From positions 1 through 48,892 of the forward strand of contig CALXHN010000009.1 of the NCBI GenBank assembly GCA_944388105.1: 48,892 bases of DNA. Reading direction: 5' to 3'. The stretch's first letter is position 1; the number at the start of each line of letters is the position of its first letter. Shown in pieces: positions 25,863-34,418 of the stretch. The notes under the pieces were generated by a model, which was not told the origin of the DNA, made no database searches, and worked only from the letters and a program-made list of their open reading frames with translations. Source of the stretch: an uncultured Gemmiger sp. (lineage in GTDB: Bacteria; Bacillota; Clostridia; Oscillospirales; Ruminococcaceae). Position numbers and translations under genes: made by a program.

Positions 25863-26723
25863 ATGAGTGCAGCCATCATCGACGGAAAGAAACTGGCGGC
25901 CGCCGTCAAGGCAGAAGCCGCCGCCGAAGTGCAGCAGCTGAAAGAGCAGGGCGTGGTGCCCTGTCTGGCCGTGCTGCTGGTGGGGGAGGACCCGGCCAGT
26001 CAGGTGTATGTGCGGGGCAAGGCCAACGACTGCGCCGAGTGCGGCATCGAGAGCCGGGTCATCCGGCTGGACGCCGCCACCACCCAGGAGGAACTGCTGG
26101 CCCGCATCGATGCCCTGGCGGCGGATGACGCGGTGCACGGCATTCTGGTGCAGCTGCCTCTGCCCGCCCACATCGACGAGTCGGCGGTGATCGCGGCCAT
26201 CCCCCCGGAAAAGGACGTGGACGGCTTCACCCCCGTCAATGCGGGCCGCCTGCTCACCGGGGAACCCTGCTTCGCTCCCTGCACCCCGGCGGGCTGCCTG
26301 CGGATGATCCAGTCCACCGGCATCGACATCGCCGGCAAGCGCGCTGTGGTGGTGGGCCGGTCCAACATCGTGGGCAAGCCGGCAGCCCTGCTGCTGCTGG
26401 CGGCCAACGCCACCGTCACCATCTGCCATTCCCGCACCCGGAACCTGGCCGACATCTGCCGGGAAGCGGACATCCTGGTGGCCGCGGTGGGCCGTCAGGG
26501 CTTCATCACCGGGGATATGGTCAAACCCGGCGCGGTGGTCATCGACGTGGGCATCAACCGGGGGGCGGACGGCAAACTGCACGGGGACGTGGACTTTGCC
26601 GCCGCCAGCGAGAAGGCCGCTTTCATCACCCCCGTACCCGGCGGGGTGGGGCTCATGACCCGGGCCATGCTCATGAAGAACACCGTGGCCGCCGCACGGG
26701 CGGCCCTGGAAAGGCAGCAGTAA
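25863..26723 (+). CDS. folD: Methylenetetrahydrofolate dehydrogenase/cyclohydrolase FolD
   Basis: FolD interconverts 5,10-methylene-, methenyl- and 10-formyl-tetrahydrofolate with NADP. The 286-residue protein has the catalytic YVRGK (Tyr and Lys), [37 protein letters not shown] of the dinucleotide fold, and the ending [17 protein letters not shown] 25863 follows AGAGGGGAG at good spacing; GTG 25854 in frame lies inside that site. No separate promoter is clear, so it may be read from lgt. Confidence 0.96.
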   Translation: MSAAIIDGKKLAAAVKAEAAAEVQQLKEQGVVPCLAVLLVGEDPASQVYVRGKANDCAECGIESRVIRLDAATTQEELLARIDALAADDAVHGILVQLPLPAHIDESAVIAAIPPEKDVDGFTPVNAGRLLTGEPCFAPCTPAGCLRMIQSTGIDIAGKRAVVVGRSNIVGKPAALLLLAANATVTICHSRTRNLADICREADILVAAVGRQGFITGDMVKPGAVVIDVGINRGADGKLHGDVDFAAASEKAAFITPVPGGVGLMTRAMLMKNTVAAARAALERQQ

Positions 26724-26752
26724 AAAATCTGCCTTTGGACGAATAAAACCGC

Positions 26753-26781
26753 TTGACTTGTCCCACATTCTATGGTAAGCT
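26753..26781 (+). promoter_or_regulatory. Probable promoter and leader of rplU-rpmA-obgE-mrnC
   Basis: TTGACT (26753-26758) and an extended -10, TGGTAAGCT (26773-26781), give a 17-base spacer; TATATA at 26781 is an alternative at poor spacing. The leader to 26866 contains TGGGC and GCCCCA segments that could pair. An L21-type autogenous leader is possible but not shown. Confidence 0.55.
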
Positions 26782-26865
26782 ATATAAGCCGCATGGTATG
26801 GGCTCTGCAAGTGCGCCCCGGCGCCGCCCCACATCCAGCGAGACTTATTGAAAGAGGTTACCATC

Positions 26866-27177
26866 ATGTACGCAGTTATCAAAACCGGTGGCAAGCAGTA
26901 CAGCGTCAAGGTCGGCGATGTTGTTTACGTCGAGAAGCTGAATGCCGAGGCCGATACCGAAGTCACCTTCGACCAGGTTCTGGCCGTGGGCGAGGAAGGT
27001 TCCGTCAAGGTTGGCGCTCCCGTCGTGGACGGCGCTTCCGTTGTTGCCAAGGTCGTCAAGAACGGCAAGGGCAAGAAGCTGAACATCCTGACTTATCGTC
27101 CCAAGAAGGGCAGCATGGTCCGCAAGGGTCATCGTCAGCCCTACACCAAGGTGGAAATCACCGCGATCAACGGCTAA
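26866..27177 (+). CDS. rplU: 50S ribosomal protein L21
   Basis: The 103-residue protein is a full-length L21: [19 protein letters not shown] at the start and [17 protein letters not shown] at the end, binding 23S rRNA. ATG 26866 follows AGAGG; an in-frame ATG at 26848 is not supported. rpmA begins 14 bases after its stop, so the prp (ysxB) gene that normally lies between them in Firmicutes is absent. Confidence 0.97.
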   Translation: MYAVIKTGGKQYSVKVGDVVYVEKLNAEADTEVTFDQVLAVGEEGSVKVGAPVVDGASVVAKVVKNGKGKKLNILTYRPKKGSMVRKGHRQPYTKVEITAING

Positions 27178-27191
27178 GGAGGTAAAACACA

Positions 27192-27443
27192 ATGGCACAT
27201 AAAAAAGGCGTAGGTTCTACCAAGAACGGCCGTGATTCCGAGTCCAAGCGCCTCGGCGTCAAGCGCGGCGACGGTCAGTACGTTCTGGCCGGCAACATCC
27301 TGGTCCGTCAGCGCGGCACCCACATCCATCCGGGTGAGGGCGTCGGCATCGGCAGCGACGACACCCTGTTCGCTCTCGTTGACGGCCGCGTCCACTTCGA
27401 GCGTATGGGCCGCGACCGCAAGCGTTGCACCGTTAAGCAGTAA
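27192..27443 (+). CDS. rpmA: 50S ribosomal protein L27, without cleavable N-terminal extension
   Basis: L27 sits at the peptidyl-transferase centre, where its N-terminus touches tRNA. The 83-residue protein starts [19 protein letters not shown], the form seen in Gram-negative bacteria. Most Firmicutes L27 proteins carry an extra N-terminal peptide of about nine residues removed by the protease Prp; here neither the extension nor a prp gene in the operon is present. AAGGAGG precedes the ATG. A strong terminator follows before obgE. Confidence 0.97.
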   Translation: MAHKKGVGSTKNGRDSESKRLGVKRGDGQYVLAGNILVRQRGTHIHPGEGVGIGSDDTLFALVDGRVHFERMGRDRKRCTVKQ

Positions 27444-27450
27444 CCTTTCA

Positions 27451-27478
27451 AACGGCGGGCCGTACGGCCCGCCGTTTT
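27451..27478 (+). terminator. Hairpin terminator between rpmA and obgE
   Basis: AACGGCGGGCC (27451-27461) pairs perfectly with GGCCCGCCGTT (27466-27476), followed by TTTT in all. obgE has no obvious promoter of its own, so partial read-through is likely. Confidence 0.75.
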
Positions 27479-27501
27479 CCATGTTATAAAGGAGTCAATT
27501 C

Positions 27502-28782
27502 ATGCCCAGCAACTTTATCGACACCGCTACCATCTGGCTGCACGCAGGCAAGGGCGGCGACGGCGCGGTGAGCTTCCACCGTGAAAAATTCGTCGCAGCC
27601 GGCGGCCCGGACGGCGGCGACGGCGGCCGCGGCGGCGACATCGTCTTTGTGGCCGACGATAACCTTTCCACCCTGATGGATTTCCGCTACAAGCGCAAAT
27701 ACAACGCCGCCGACGGCGAAAACGGCCGCGGTGCCCGCCAGAAAGGCCGGGACGCCGAGGACCTGGTCATCCGGGTCCCCCGGGGCACCGTGCTCAAGGA
27801 GGCCGAAAGCGGCCTGGTAGTGGCCGACCTTTCCGGCTCCGAGCCGGTGGTGGTGGCCAAGGGCGGCCGCGGCGGCTGGGGCAATGCCCGGTTTGCCACC
27901 CCCACCCGTCAGATTCCCCGCTTCGCCAAACCCGGCCTGCCCGGGGAGGACCTGCACCTGCGCCTGGAGCTCAAGGTCATTGCCGACGTGGGCCTGATCG
28001 GCTTCCCCAATGTGGGCAAGTCCACCCTGATCAGCGTCATCAGCGCGGCCAAACCCAAGATCGCCAACTACCATTTCACCACCCTGACCCCGGTGCTGGG
28101 TGTGGTGCGGGTGGCCGACGAGCAGAGCTTCGTCTGTGCCGACATCCCCGGCCTCATCGAAGGTGCTGCCGAGGGTGTGGGCCTGGGCCACGACTTCCTG
28201 CGCCATGTGGAGCGCTGCCGCCTGCTGCTGCATGTGGTGGACGTGTCCGGCTGCGAGGGCCGGGACCCCAAGGCGGACTTTGAGCAGATCAACCATGAAC
28301 TGGCCAACTTCAGCGCCGAGCTGGCCCAGCGCCCCCAGATCGTCCTGGGCAACAAGTGCGATGTGGCCACCCCCGAGCAGATCGAGGAGTTCCGCCAGTT
28401 CATCGAGGCCAAGGGCCTGACCTTCCTGCCCATCTCCGCCGCCACCCGCCAGGGCATCGACAACCTGCCCAAGCTGGTATATGCCCGCCTGCAGGAACTG
28501 CCCCCGGTGAAGGTCTTTGAGCCGGAGTACGTCCGTCCCGACAAGAGCGCCGAGCCCAAGCGGCCCTTCACGGTGGAAAAGACCGGCGAACACGAGTTCA
28601 CGGTGGATGCCCCCTGGCTGGAGCGCATCCTGGCCGGCACCAACGTGGAGGATTACGAAAGCCTGCAGTATTTCCAGACCCAGCTGGGGGATTCCGGCAT
28701 TCTGGATGAACTGGTCCGCCAGAACGTGCAGGAGGACGACACCATCAAGATCGGCGAATATGAATTCGACTATGTATTCTGA
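27502..28782 (+). CDS. obgE: GTPase Obg/CgtA
   Basis: Obg is a ribosome-associated GTPase needed for 50S assembly and growth control. The 426-residue protein has the Gly-rich Obg fold (GKGGDGAVSFHREKF, GPDGGDGGRGG), then the G domain with GFPNVGKST (167-175), DIPGLIEGA and NKCD, and the C-terminal OCT domain found in Gram-positive Obg. AAAGGAG precedes ATG 27502. It lies in the usual position after rpmA and 8 bases before mrnC. Confidence 0.97.
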   Translation: MPSNFIDTATIWLHAGKGGDGAVSFHREKFVAAGGPDGGDGGRGGDIVFVADDNLSTLMDFRYKRKYNAADGENGRGARQKGRDAEDLVIRVPRGTVLKEAESGLVVADLSGSEPVVVAKGGRGGWGNARFATPTRQIPRFAKPGLPGEDLHLRLELKVIADVGLIGFPNVGKSTLISVISAAKPKIANYHFTTLTPVLGVVRVADEQSFVCADIPGLIEGAAEGVGLGHDFLRHVERCRLLLHVVDVSGCEGRDPKADFEQINHELANFSAELAQRPQIVLGNKCDVATPEQIEEFRQFIEAKGLTFLPISAATRQGIDNLPKLVYARLQELPPVKVFEPEYVRPDKSAEPKRPFTVEKTGEHEFTVDAPWLERILAGTNVEDYESLQYFQTQLGDSGILDELVRQNVQEDDTIKIGEYEFDYVF

Positions 28783-28790
28783 GGTGTGGT

Positions 28791-29213
28791 ATGCTGCCTG
28801 AATCTGTACCGGAAATCGATATCAAGGAAATGTCCCCCCTGGCTCTGGCCTTTGTGGGGGATGCGGTGCTGGAACTGCTGGTCCGCAGCCGCCTGGTGGG
28901 CACCACCCGGCTGCAGCCGGGACGCCTGCACAGCGTAGCCACCCAGTATGTGTCCGCCCGGGCCCAGTTCCGGGAACTGGCCGCCCTGGAACCTCTGCTC
29001 ACCGAGCAGGAAGCCGCTGTGCTGCGCCGGGGCAAGAACGCCAGCAAAGCCACCGTGGCCAAGCATGCCACCGCCCAGGAATACCGGGCCTCCACCGGCC
29101 TGGAATGCCTGTTGGGCTGGCTGTACCTGCAGGGGCAGAACGACCGTGTCGCCCAGCTGTTTGAGGTGCTGTGGCAGGCGGGCGGCCCCGAAACATCGTC
29201 TCAGCAGGGGTAA
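28791..29213 (+). CDS. mrnC: Mini-ribonuclease III
   Basis: Mini-III is an RNase III-like dimer without a dsRNA-binding domain that matures 23S rRNA ends. The 140-residue protein has ALAFVGDAVLELLVR, the RNase III signature with catalytic acidic residues, and ASTGLECLLGWLYLQGQ at the second acidic site. It usually follows cysS in Firmicutes; here it follows obgE by 8 bases, so it probably shares that transcript. Confidence 0.92.
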   Translation: MLPESVPEIDIKEMSPLALAFVGDAVLELLVRSRLVGTTRLQPGRLHSVATQYVSARAQFRELAALEPLLTEQEAAVLRRGKNASKATVAKHATAQEYRASTGLECLLGWLYLQGQNDRVAQLFEVLWQAGGPETSSQQG

Positions 29214-29247
29214 CCGCAAAACGCAGCGCTGCGAGCCATTCCAAATC

Positions 29248-29271
29248 AAAAAGAGCTGCCCCGGCAGCTCT
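29248..29271 (-). terminator. Terminator of the small minus-strand gene
   Basis: On the minus strand, AGAGCTGCC and GGCAGCTCT form a perfect stem followed by TTTTTG. The plus-strand side lacks a T-run, so it belongs to the minus gene at 29324-29467. Confidence 0.8.
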
Positions 29272-29323
29272 CTTATGTAACCGGGCGGGGCCTGCCCCCG
29301 CCCTCGGAACGCGCCGCCGGAAC

Positions 29324-29467
29324 TTACTTCTTGTTCTGGCTGCCGGTCTTGTTCTGACCGTTGGTGGTCTTCTGCATGCCGGTCATCTTCTGGGTGCTCT
29401 TCTTGTTGGTGGTGTTCTGGGTATTCTGGGTGGTCTGGTTGGTGCAGTCTTTCATGTTGCGTGCCAT
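29324..29467 (-). CDS. Small Asn/Thr/Gln/Lys-rich protein (47 aa), unknown function
   Basis: A 47-residue frame on the minus strand begins MARNMKDCTNQTTQNTQNTT and ends TGSQNKK. It has an AAAGGAG ribosome site 8 to 9 bases before ATG and a strong terminator about 50 bases after the stop, so it looks like a genuine gene. About two thirds of the residues are Asn, Thr, Gln or Lys, there is one Cys, and there are hardly any hydrophobic residues, so it is probably disordered. Short Asn/Lys/Thr-rich proteins occur in many Clostridia with unknown roles. Its composition differs sharply from the Ala/Leu/Gly-rich neighbours. Longer frames across it on the plus strand are not supported. Confidence 0.75.
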   Translation of the reverse strand: MARNMKDCTNQTTQNTQNTTNKKSTQKMTGMQKTTNGQNKTGSQNKK

Positions 29468-29585
29468 AGTGGTTTGCTCCTTTCGTTTTTGACGGGGGCC
29501 GCGTTCCGGTCCCTTGCCATAAGTCTGCCCTGCTGCATGCCGTTTATGCAGCCGGGCCTTTCCTTTTTCAGGAGGTGAAACACGG

Positions 29586-30977
29586 TTGTTTTCTTTTCCC
29601 GCCGCCTTTGAGGCCCGCGAACGGGCGCTGCTGGGCAGCCGGTTTACGGAACTGCTGACCTATGCGACCCCCACCCCGGCCCGGGGCATCACGGTCAATG
29701 GACTGCGGTGTGCTCCCGATGTGGTGGCGGCCGGCGCCGGACTGCCCCTGGCGCCCTCCGCTTTCTGCACGGCGGCCTTTACCCTGACCGACCCTGACCT
29801 GCGCCCCGGCCGCCATCCCTGGCACCATGCGGGGGTCTTGTATGTGCAGGAACCCAGCGCCGCCGCTCCGGCCGCCCTGCTGGAAGTGCACCCCGGCCAT
29901 AAGGTACTGGATATGTGTGCCGCCCCGGGCGGCAAAAGCAGCCAGCTGGCCGCCGCCCTGCAGGGCCAGGGGCTGCTGGTGGCCAACGAGTACGATTCCG
30001 CCCGGGCGGAGATTCTGCGCCAGAATCTGGAGCGGATGGGGGTGTCCAACGCGGTGGTCCTCAACGAGGATACCTCCCGTCTGGCCGCCGCCTTTCCGGC
30101 CTTCTTCGACCGGGTTCTGGTGGATGCGCCCTGTTCCGGAGAAGGCATGTTCCGCAAGGAAGCCGCTGCAGCCGGACAGAACAGTCAGGCCCTCATCGAG
30201 CACTGCGCCGCCCTGGGCGGGGAGATCCTGGACAACGCGGCCGCCCTGCTGGCGCCGGGAGGAATTCTGGTGTTCTCCACCTGCACCTTTGCCCCGGAGG
30301 AGGACGAAGGCCAGGTGGCCCACTTCCTGCAGCGCCACCCTGAATTTACCCTGTGTGATCTCAGCGGCTGCGGTTTCGGCCGCCCCGGGGAACCCAACCG
30401 GGCGGGGTACGATTTCGGCGCCGAAAAGTGCCGCCGGATCTGGCCAGCCGACGGGGGCGAAGGGCACTTCATGGCCAAGCTGCAGAAGTCGGCGGATGCC
30501 GAACAGGCCCCGTCCACAGAACCTGCCTGCAAAAAGGGCAGGGGAGACCGCAGGTGCGGTCCCGCCAAAGTTCCGGCGGAGTGGGCTGACTTTGCCCGTG
30601 CCCTTTTCCCGGAACTGGCCGATCGGCCGGTGCAGACGGTGGGGGACTGGCTTGTTCTCCCGCCGGGAACATCCCTGCCGCCCCACAAACTGCGCACCCT
30701 GCGCGCGGGGGTCCCGGCCGGCAAGGTGCTGAAAAAGCGGTTTGAGCCCTCCCACGCCCTGTTCATGGCCTGGGGAACATCCTGCCGCAACCGGGAAGAG
30801 CTGACCCTGGACGACCCGCGCACCGCCGCATGGCTGCGGGGAGAGGAGATCGAGGCCCGGACCGCTGCCAACGGCTGGTGTGCCGTGCTGGTGGACGGCT
30901 TCCCCCTGGGCGGGGGCAAGGTCAGCGGCGGCCGCATCAAGAATCACTACCCCAAAGGGCTGCGAAACCTGGGCTGA
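29586..30977 (+). CDS. RsmF-like 16S rRNA m5C methyltransferase (NOL1/NOP2/Sun family)
   Basis: This 463-residue S-adenosylmethionine-dependent enzyme makes 5-methylcytosine in rRNA. The SAM site is VLDMCAAPGGKSSQLAA, the catalytic cysteines lie in LVDAPCSGEGMFRKE (C183) and VFSTCTFAPEEDE (C233), and the C-terminal third, with GFPLGGGKVSGGRIKNHYPKGLR (given here in two parts, GFPLGGGKV and IKNHYPKGLR), is the PUA-like RNA-binding region of the RsmF/YebU group. TTG 29586 is the start, after AGGAGGTG. The exact target base is inferred only from the subfamily. It is monocistronic and lies next to the small minus-strand gene. Confidence 0.88.
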   Translation: MFSFPAAFEARERALLGSRFTELLTYATPTPARGITVNGLRCAPDVVAAGAGLPLAPSAFCTAAFTLTDPDLRPGRHPWHHAGVLYVQEPSAAAPAALLEVHPGHKVLDMCAAPGGKSSQLAAALQGQGLLVANEYDSARAEILRQNLERMGVSNAVVLNEDTSRLAAAFPAFFDRVLVDAPCSGEGMFRKEAAAAGQNSQALIEHCAALGGEILDNAAALLAPGGILVFSTCTFAPEEDEGQVAHFLQRHPEFTLCDLSGCGFGRPGEPNRAGYDFGAEKCRRIWPADGGEGHFMAKLQKSADAEQAPSTEPACKKGRGDRRCGPAKVPAEWADFARALFPELADRPVQTVGDWLVLPPGTSLPPHKLRTLRAGVPAGKVLKKRFEPSHALFMAWGTSCRNREELTLDDPRTAAWLRGEEIEARTAANGWCAVLVDGFPLGGGKVSGGRIKNHYPKGLRNLG

Positions 30978-30988
30978 ACAGCCGGAAC

Positions 30989-31017
30989 TTGAAAAATTCG
31001 CCAAAACGTGGTATAAT
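30989..31017 (+). promoter_or_regulatory. Sigma-A promoter of yebC
   Basis: TTGAAA (30989-30994), a 17-base spacer and TATAAT (31012-31017) with an extended TGG before it. This is among the strongest promoters in the window. Confidence 0.85.
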
Positions 31018-31096
31018 TTACTGTCCATGTACAACAGGCCCTGCGCCGGTTTAACCGCCGCCGCCCGGCCCACACTATATATTAGGGGGATCATCC

Positions 31097-31831
31097 ATGT
31101 CCGGACATAGCAAATGGAACAACATCAAACGCAAGAAGGAAAAGACCGACGGCGCCCGCGCCAAGGTGTTCACCAAGATCGGCCGCGAAATCAGCGTTGC
31201 CGTTAAGGAAGGCGGCGCCGATCCGGCTTCCAACGGCAAGCTGGCCGCCCTGATCTCCAAGGCCAAGGCCAACAACGTGCCCAACGACAACATCCAGCGC
31301 ATCATCAAGCGCGCCGAGGGCGGCGACAAGACCGAGTATGAAGCCATGACCTATGAGGGCTACGGCCCCGGCGGCATCGCCGTTATGGTGGATACCCTCA
31401 CCGACAACCGCAACCGCACCGCGGCCAACATGCGCCATTACTTCGACAAGTTCGGCGGCAACCTGGGCCAGATGGGCTGTGTGGGCTTCCTGTTCAGCCA
31501 GAAGGGCGTCATCGTCGTGGACCTGGAAGACAAAGACCCCGACACCCTGATGATGGATGCTCTGGACGCCGGTGCCGATGACTTCGATGCCGGCGAAGAT
31601 GCCGCCGAAGTCACCACCACCCCCGAAGCCTTCACCGCCGTCTGCGACGCTCTGAAAGCCAAGGGTTACGAATTCATCTCCGCCGATGTGGCGCAGGTGC
31701 CTTCCACCTCCACCGCTCTGTCCGATGCCGACCAGCTGACCAACATGGGCAAGCTGCTGGACGCTCTGGAAGAGGACGACGACGTGCAGAACGTCTGGCA
31801 CAACCTGGAGAACGAGGACGACCTGCCCTGA
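31097..31831 (+). CDS. yebC: YebC/PmpR family protein (TACO1-like)
   Basis: The 244-residue protein matches the YebC family throughout: MSGHSKWNNIKRKKEKTD at the start, ANNVPNDNIQRIIKRA, YEGYGPGGIAVMVDTLTDNR, and an acidic third domain. Members were long annotated as transcription regulators, and newer work links them to translation of difficult sequences such as polyproline. It has a strong promoter and a GGGGG-containing site before ATG 31097. The PASTA protein follows after 18 bases and is probably cotranscribed. Confidence 0.95.
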   Translation: MSGHSKWNNIKRKKEKTDGARAKVFTKIGREISVAVKEGGADPASNGKLAALISKAKANNVPNDNIQRIIKRAEGGDKTEYEAMTYEGYGPGGIAVMVDTLTDNRNRTAANMRHYFDKFGGNLGQMGCVGFLFSQKGVIVVDLEDKDPDTLMMDALDAGADDFDAGEDAAEVTTTPEAFTAVCDALKAKGYEFISADVAQVPSTSTALSDADQLTNMGKLLDALEEDDDVQNVWHNLENEDDLP

Positions 31832-31849
31832 CCTTGCAAGGGGGACGTT

Positions 31850-33535
31850 ATGACCAAGATTCTTTGCCCTTTCTGCCTGGAACCGCTGGAAGACGGATTT
31901 CACGGGGACTGTCCCCACTGCGGGCGCAGCCTGGAAAACCATAATCCGGAAGGTGCGCTGCCTCTGGGCACGCAGCTGGGCGAACGGTACACGGTAGGGG
32001 AGTACCTCAGCGCCGATGGCGACGGTCTGGCCTACCGCGGTGTGGAAAATGAGACCCGCCGTTTTGTGCTGATCAAAGAATACTTTCCCGTCACCCTCTG
32101 CAACGGGCGCAGCCCGGAAGGGGCCCTGATGCCCAAGGAAGGGCGCGAGGTCCTGTTCAAGACCAGCCGGATGGATTTTCAGGATCTGTATGTGGACCTG
32201 AAAAACCTGACCCCGGCCACCGGCCTGTCCCAGATCCTGGACGTGCTGGAAGAAAACAACACCGTTTACGCGGTGGAAGAAAATGAGAAAGGGATGACCC
32301 TGACCCATTATCTTTCCCTGCGCTCCCGGAACCTGACTCCCTCCGAGGCCCGCACCCTTCTGCAGCCGGTGATGGAAGGGGTCATCCAGCTGCACAAGGC
32401 GGGGCTCATCCATCGGGGCATCTGCCCGGACAACATCCTGCTGCCCATTGACGGTTCCGCCCGCCTCACCGGCTACGGCACCCTGGCCCTGCGCACCGGC
32501 GGCAGTGAGCTGAAAAGTCAGCTTTACGCCGGGTATGCAGCGCCGGAGCAGTACAGCGCGGCGGAGTTTTCCGGCCGCTACACCGATGTGTATGCCCTGG
32601 CGGCGGTGACCTACCGCCTGGTCACGGGGCAGACGCCGGTGGCGGCCCCCCAGCGCAAGGTGCGGGACAGCCTGGAAAGCGCCCACAGCCTGGAAAACGG
32701 GGTGCCCACCTACTTTGCCCAGGTGCTGGCCTGTGCCATGCGCCTGGATCCCGCCAAGCGGATGCAGACGGTGCCCGAACTCATGAGTGCCCTCACCGAC
32801 CCCAGCGTGGCCAATGCCATGTTTGAGCGGGGAGACAACCAGATCTCCACCAAGAAGATTCTGGGTGCCTCCATGGTGGTCATCTTTGTGCTGGCGGGGC
32901 TGCTTTTGTGGAGCCTGCTGGCCCCCAGGGGCTCGGAGGAGCAGACAGCCAAACCCACCCCCACACCGGCCTCTGCCGCAGGAGCGGGGGAGGCAAGCAG
33001 CAGTGACAGCAGCGACAACAGTGATCTGCTGATCGTGCCCGACCTGGTGGGCAAGAACTATGCCACCGAGATCAAGAACAGTGATCTGTATCAGAAATAC
33101 CGCGTTGTGATGACGGAGGACTACTCCTCCGAGGTGGAGGAAGGCTGTGTCATCAGCCAGGATCCTCTGGCCGGAACCCTGCAGACCGAGGAAACACCCA
33201 TCATCCAGATCGTGGTCAGCAAGGGCCCCAACCTGGTGGAGATGCCCAACATTGTGGGCTTCACCCAGGACAACGCCATCAAACTGCTGGACGCCAAGGG
33301 AATCCAGTACCGCATGGAGATCATGGCCAATGACGGCCAGTACGCCGCCGGCTGTGTGGCCAAATGTGAGCTGGACGGCCAGAACCTGGAGCCGGGACGC
33401 AAGCTGGATACCGGAAACGTCATCGTCACGGTGTATATCGCCGGGGAACGGGATGACAGTCCCACCGTGTCGGTGCAGCCGGCAGGGGACCCGGATGCGG
33501 CTTCCGCCGCACCGTCGCCCACACCCGCTGCCTGA
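31850..33535 (+). CDS. Zinc-ribbon, kinase-like membrane protein with two PASTA domains (predicted pseudokinase)
   Basis: The 561-residue protein has a zinc ribbon (CPFC and CPHC, residues about 6-25), a protein-kinase-like domain (about 45-315), one membrane helix (about 337-357), a Ser/Asp-rich linker and two PASTA repeats outside the membrane. It keeps the ATP-site lysine (K76 in VLIKEYFP), the PDN of the catalytic loop and YAAPEQYS. The catalytic HRD is HRG (188-190) and DFG is GYG (208-210), so both essential aspartates are glycine. It should sense muropeptides or cell-wall fragments but is unlikely to phosphorylate. ATG 31850 follows AAGGGGGA, and yebC lies just upstream. The domain layout is firm; lack of activity is an inference. 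Confidence 0.85.
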   Translation: MTKILCPFCLEPLEDGFHGDCPHCGRSLENHNPEGALPLGTQLGERYTVGEYLSADGDGLAYRGVENETRRFVLIKEYFPVTLCNGRSPEGALMPKEGREVLFKTSRMDFQDLYVDLKNLTPATGLSQILDVLEENNTVYAVEENEKGMTLTHYLSLRSRNLTPSEARTLLQPVMEGVIQLHKAGLIHRGICPDNILLPIDGSARLTGYGTLALRTGGSELKSQLYAGYAAPEQYSAAEFSGRYTDVYALAAVTYRLVTGQTPVAAPQRKVRDSLESAHSLENGVPTYFAQVLACAMRLDPAKRMQTVPELMSALTDPSVANAMFERGDNQISTKKILGASMVVIFVLAGLLLWSLLAPRGSEEQTAKPTPTPASAAGAGEASSSDSSDNSDLLIVPDLVGKNYATEIKNSDLYQKYRVVMTEDYSSEVEEGCVISQDPLAGTLQTEETPIIQIVVSKGPNLVEMPNIVGFTQDNAIKLLDAKGIQYRMEIMANDGQYAAGCVAKCELDGQNLEPGRKLDTGNVIVTVYIAGERDDSPTVSVQPAGDPDAASAAPSPTPAA

Positions 33536-33553
33536 CAGACCATCGGATATAAC

Positions 33554-33593
33554 AAAAACCCGCCGCGAAGCAGCTGCTTCGCGGCGGGTTTTT
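33554..33593. terminator. Bidirectional terminator between the PASTA gene and rpsR
   Basis: A 40-base perfect palindrome with five A at the left end and five T at the right (stem CCCGCCGCGAAGC). It serves both convergent transcripts. Confidence 0.92.
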
Positions 33594-33639
33594 CACTTGA
33601 TTGTGCGCTTCGGTGGAAAACCGGAGCAACCGTTGTCAA

Positions 33640-33882
33640 TTAGTCGCTGACGTAGGGCATCAGAGCCATATGACGGGCGCGCTTGATAGCAACGGTCAGT
33701 TCGCGCTGATGGAAAGCGCAGGTGCCGGTGACACGGCGGGGAATGATCTTGGCGCGCTCAGTGACGTACTTGCGCAGGCGCGGCAGATCCTTGTAATCGA
33801 TGTGATCGATGCGATCGACGCAGAAGCTGCACACCTTGCGGCGGCCGCGATGCATCGGGCGGGAAGAACGATCCATAGCCAT
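33640..33882 (-). CDS. rpsR: 30S ribosomal protein S18
   Basis: The 80-residue protein shows the S18 core [20 protein letters not shown] and the ending [14 protein letters not shown]18 binds S6 on the platform of the 30S subunit. The N-terminal [11 protein letters not shown] is the zinc-type (C+) form. AAGGAGG precedes the ATG. It is the last gene of rpsF-ssb-rpsR, before a strong terminator. Confidence 0.96.
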   Translation of the reverse strand: MAMDRSSRPMHRGRRKVCSFCVDRIDHIDYKDLPRLRKYVTERAKIIPRRVTGTCAFHQRELTVAIKRARHMALMPYVSD

Positions 33883-33919
33883 GGTCTTAACCTCCTTATA
33901 GAATGATACGATTCAATGA

Positions 33920-34396
33920 TCAGAAGGGCAGGTCTCCCTCATCCTCGATCAGCGAAAAATCATCGTTGCTGCCGGCCGAATAGGCAGGTGCAGCGGGCTG
34001 AGCGGCGGGACGGGAATACTCTGCCGGGGCGGGCGCGGACATTGCAGGCGCGCCCATGCCGGGGCCGGGGTTCTGGGATTTCGGGCCAGTGAAATTCACA
34101 TTGTTGGCCACGATCTCAACAGCCTGCCGGTTGTTGCCGTTCTTGTCCTGATAGCTGCGGGTCTGCAGACGGCCGTCCACGGCGATCAGGGAACCCTTCT
34201 GGAAGTAACGGCAGACAAATTCCGCCGTACGGTCCCAGGCGACCACATCCAGGAAATCCGCCTGGCTCTGGCCATTGGGGTCACGACGACCGCGGTCACA
34301 GGCAATGCGGAACGAGGCCACATTCTTGCCGGTGGTCGTCTGGCGCAGCTGCGGGTCAGCCACAAGGCGGCCCATGATTGCAACAACATTCAGCAT
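33920..34396 (-). CDS. ssb: Single-stranded DNA-binding protein
   Basis: SSB coats single-stranded DNA in replication and repair. The 158-residue protein has the OB fold opening MLNVVAIMGRLVADPQLR, FLDVVAWDRTAEF and DGRLQTRSYQDKNGN, then a Gly/Pro/Ala-rich linker and the acidic tip DEGDLPF that binds partner proteins. AAGGAG precedes the ATG. It lies between rpsF and rpsR, as in most Firmicutes. Confidence 0.96.
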   Translation of the reverse strand: MLNVVAIMGRLVADPQLRQTTTGKNVASFRIACDRGRRDPNGQSQADFLDVVAWDRTAEFVCRYFQKGSLIAVDGRLQTRSYQDKNGNNRQAVEIVANNVNFTGPKSQNPGPGMGAPAMSAPAPAEYSRPAAQPAAPAYSAGSNDDFSLIEDEGDLPF

Positions 34397-34418
34397 GGTG
34401 TTAACTCCTTAAAACCTC

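Noticed and set aside
29171-29578. 135-codon plus-strand frame with hydrophobic stretches opposite the small Asn-rich gene
   Set aside because: No ribosome site. The minus-strand small gene has a strong ribosome site, start and terminator that explain the region better.
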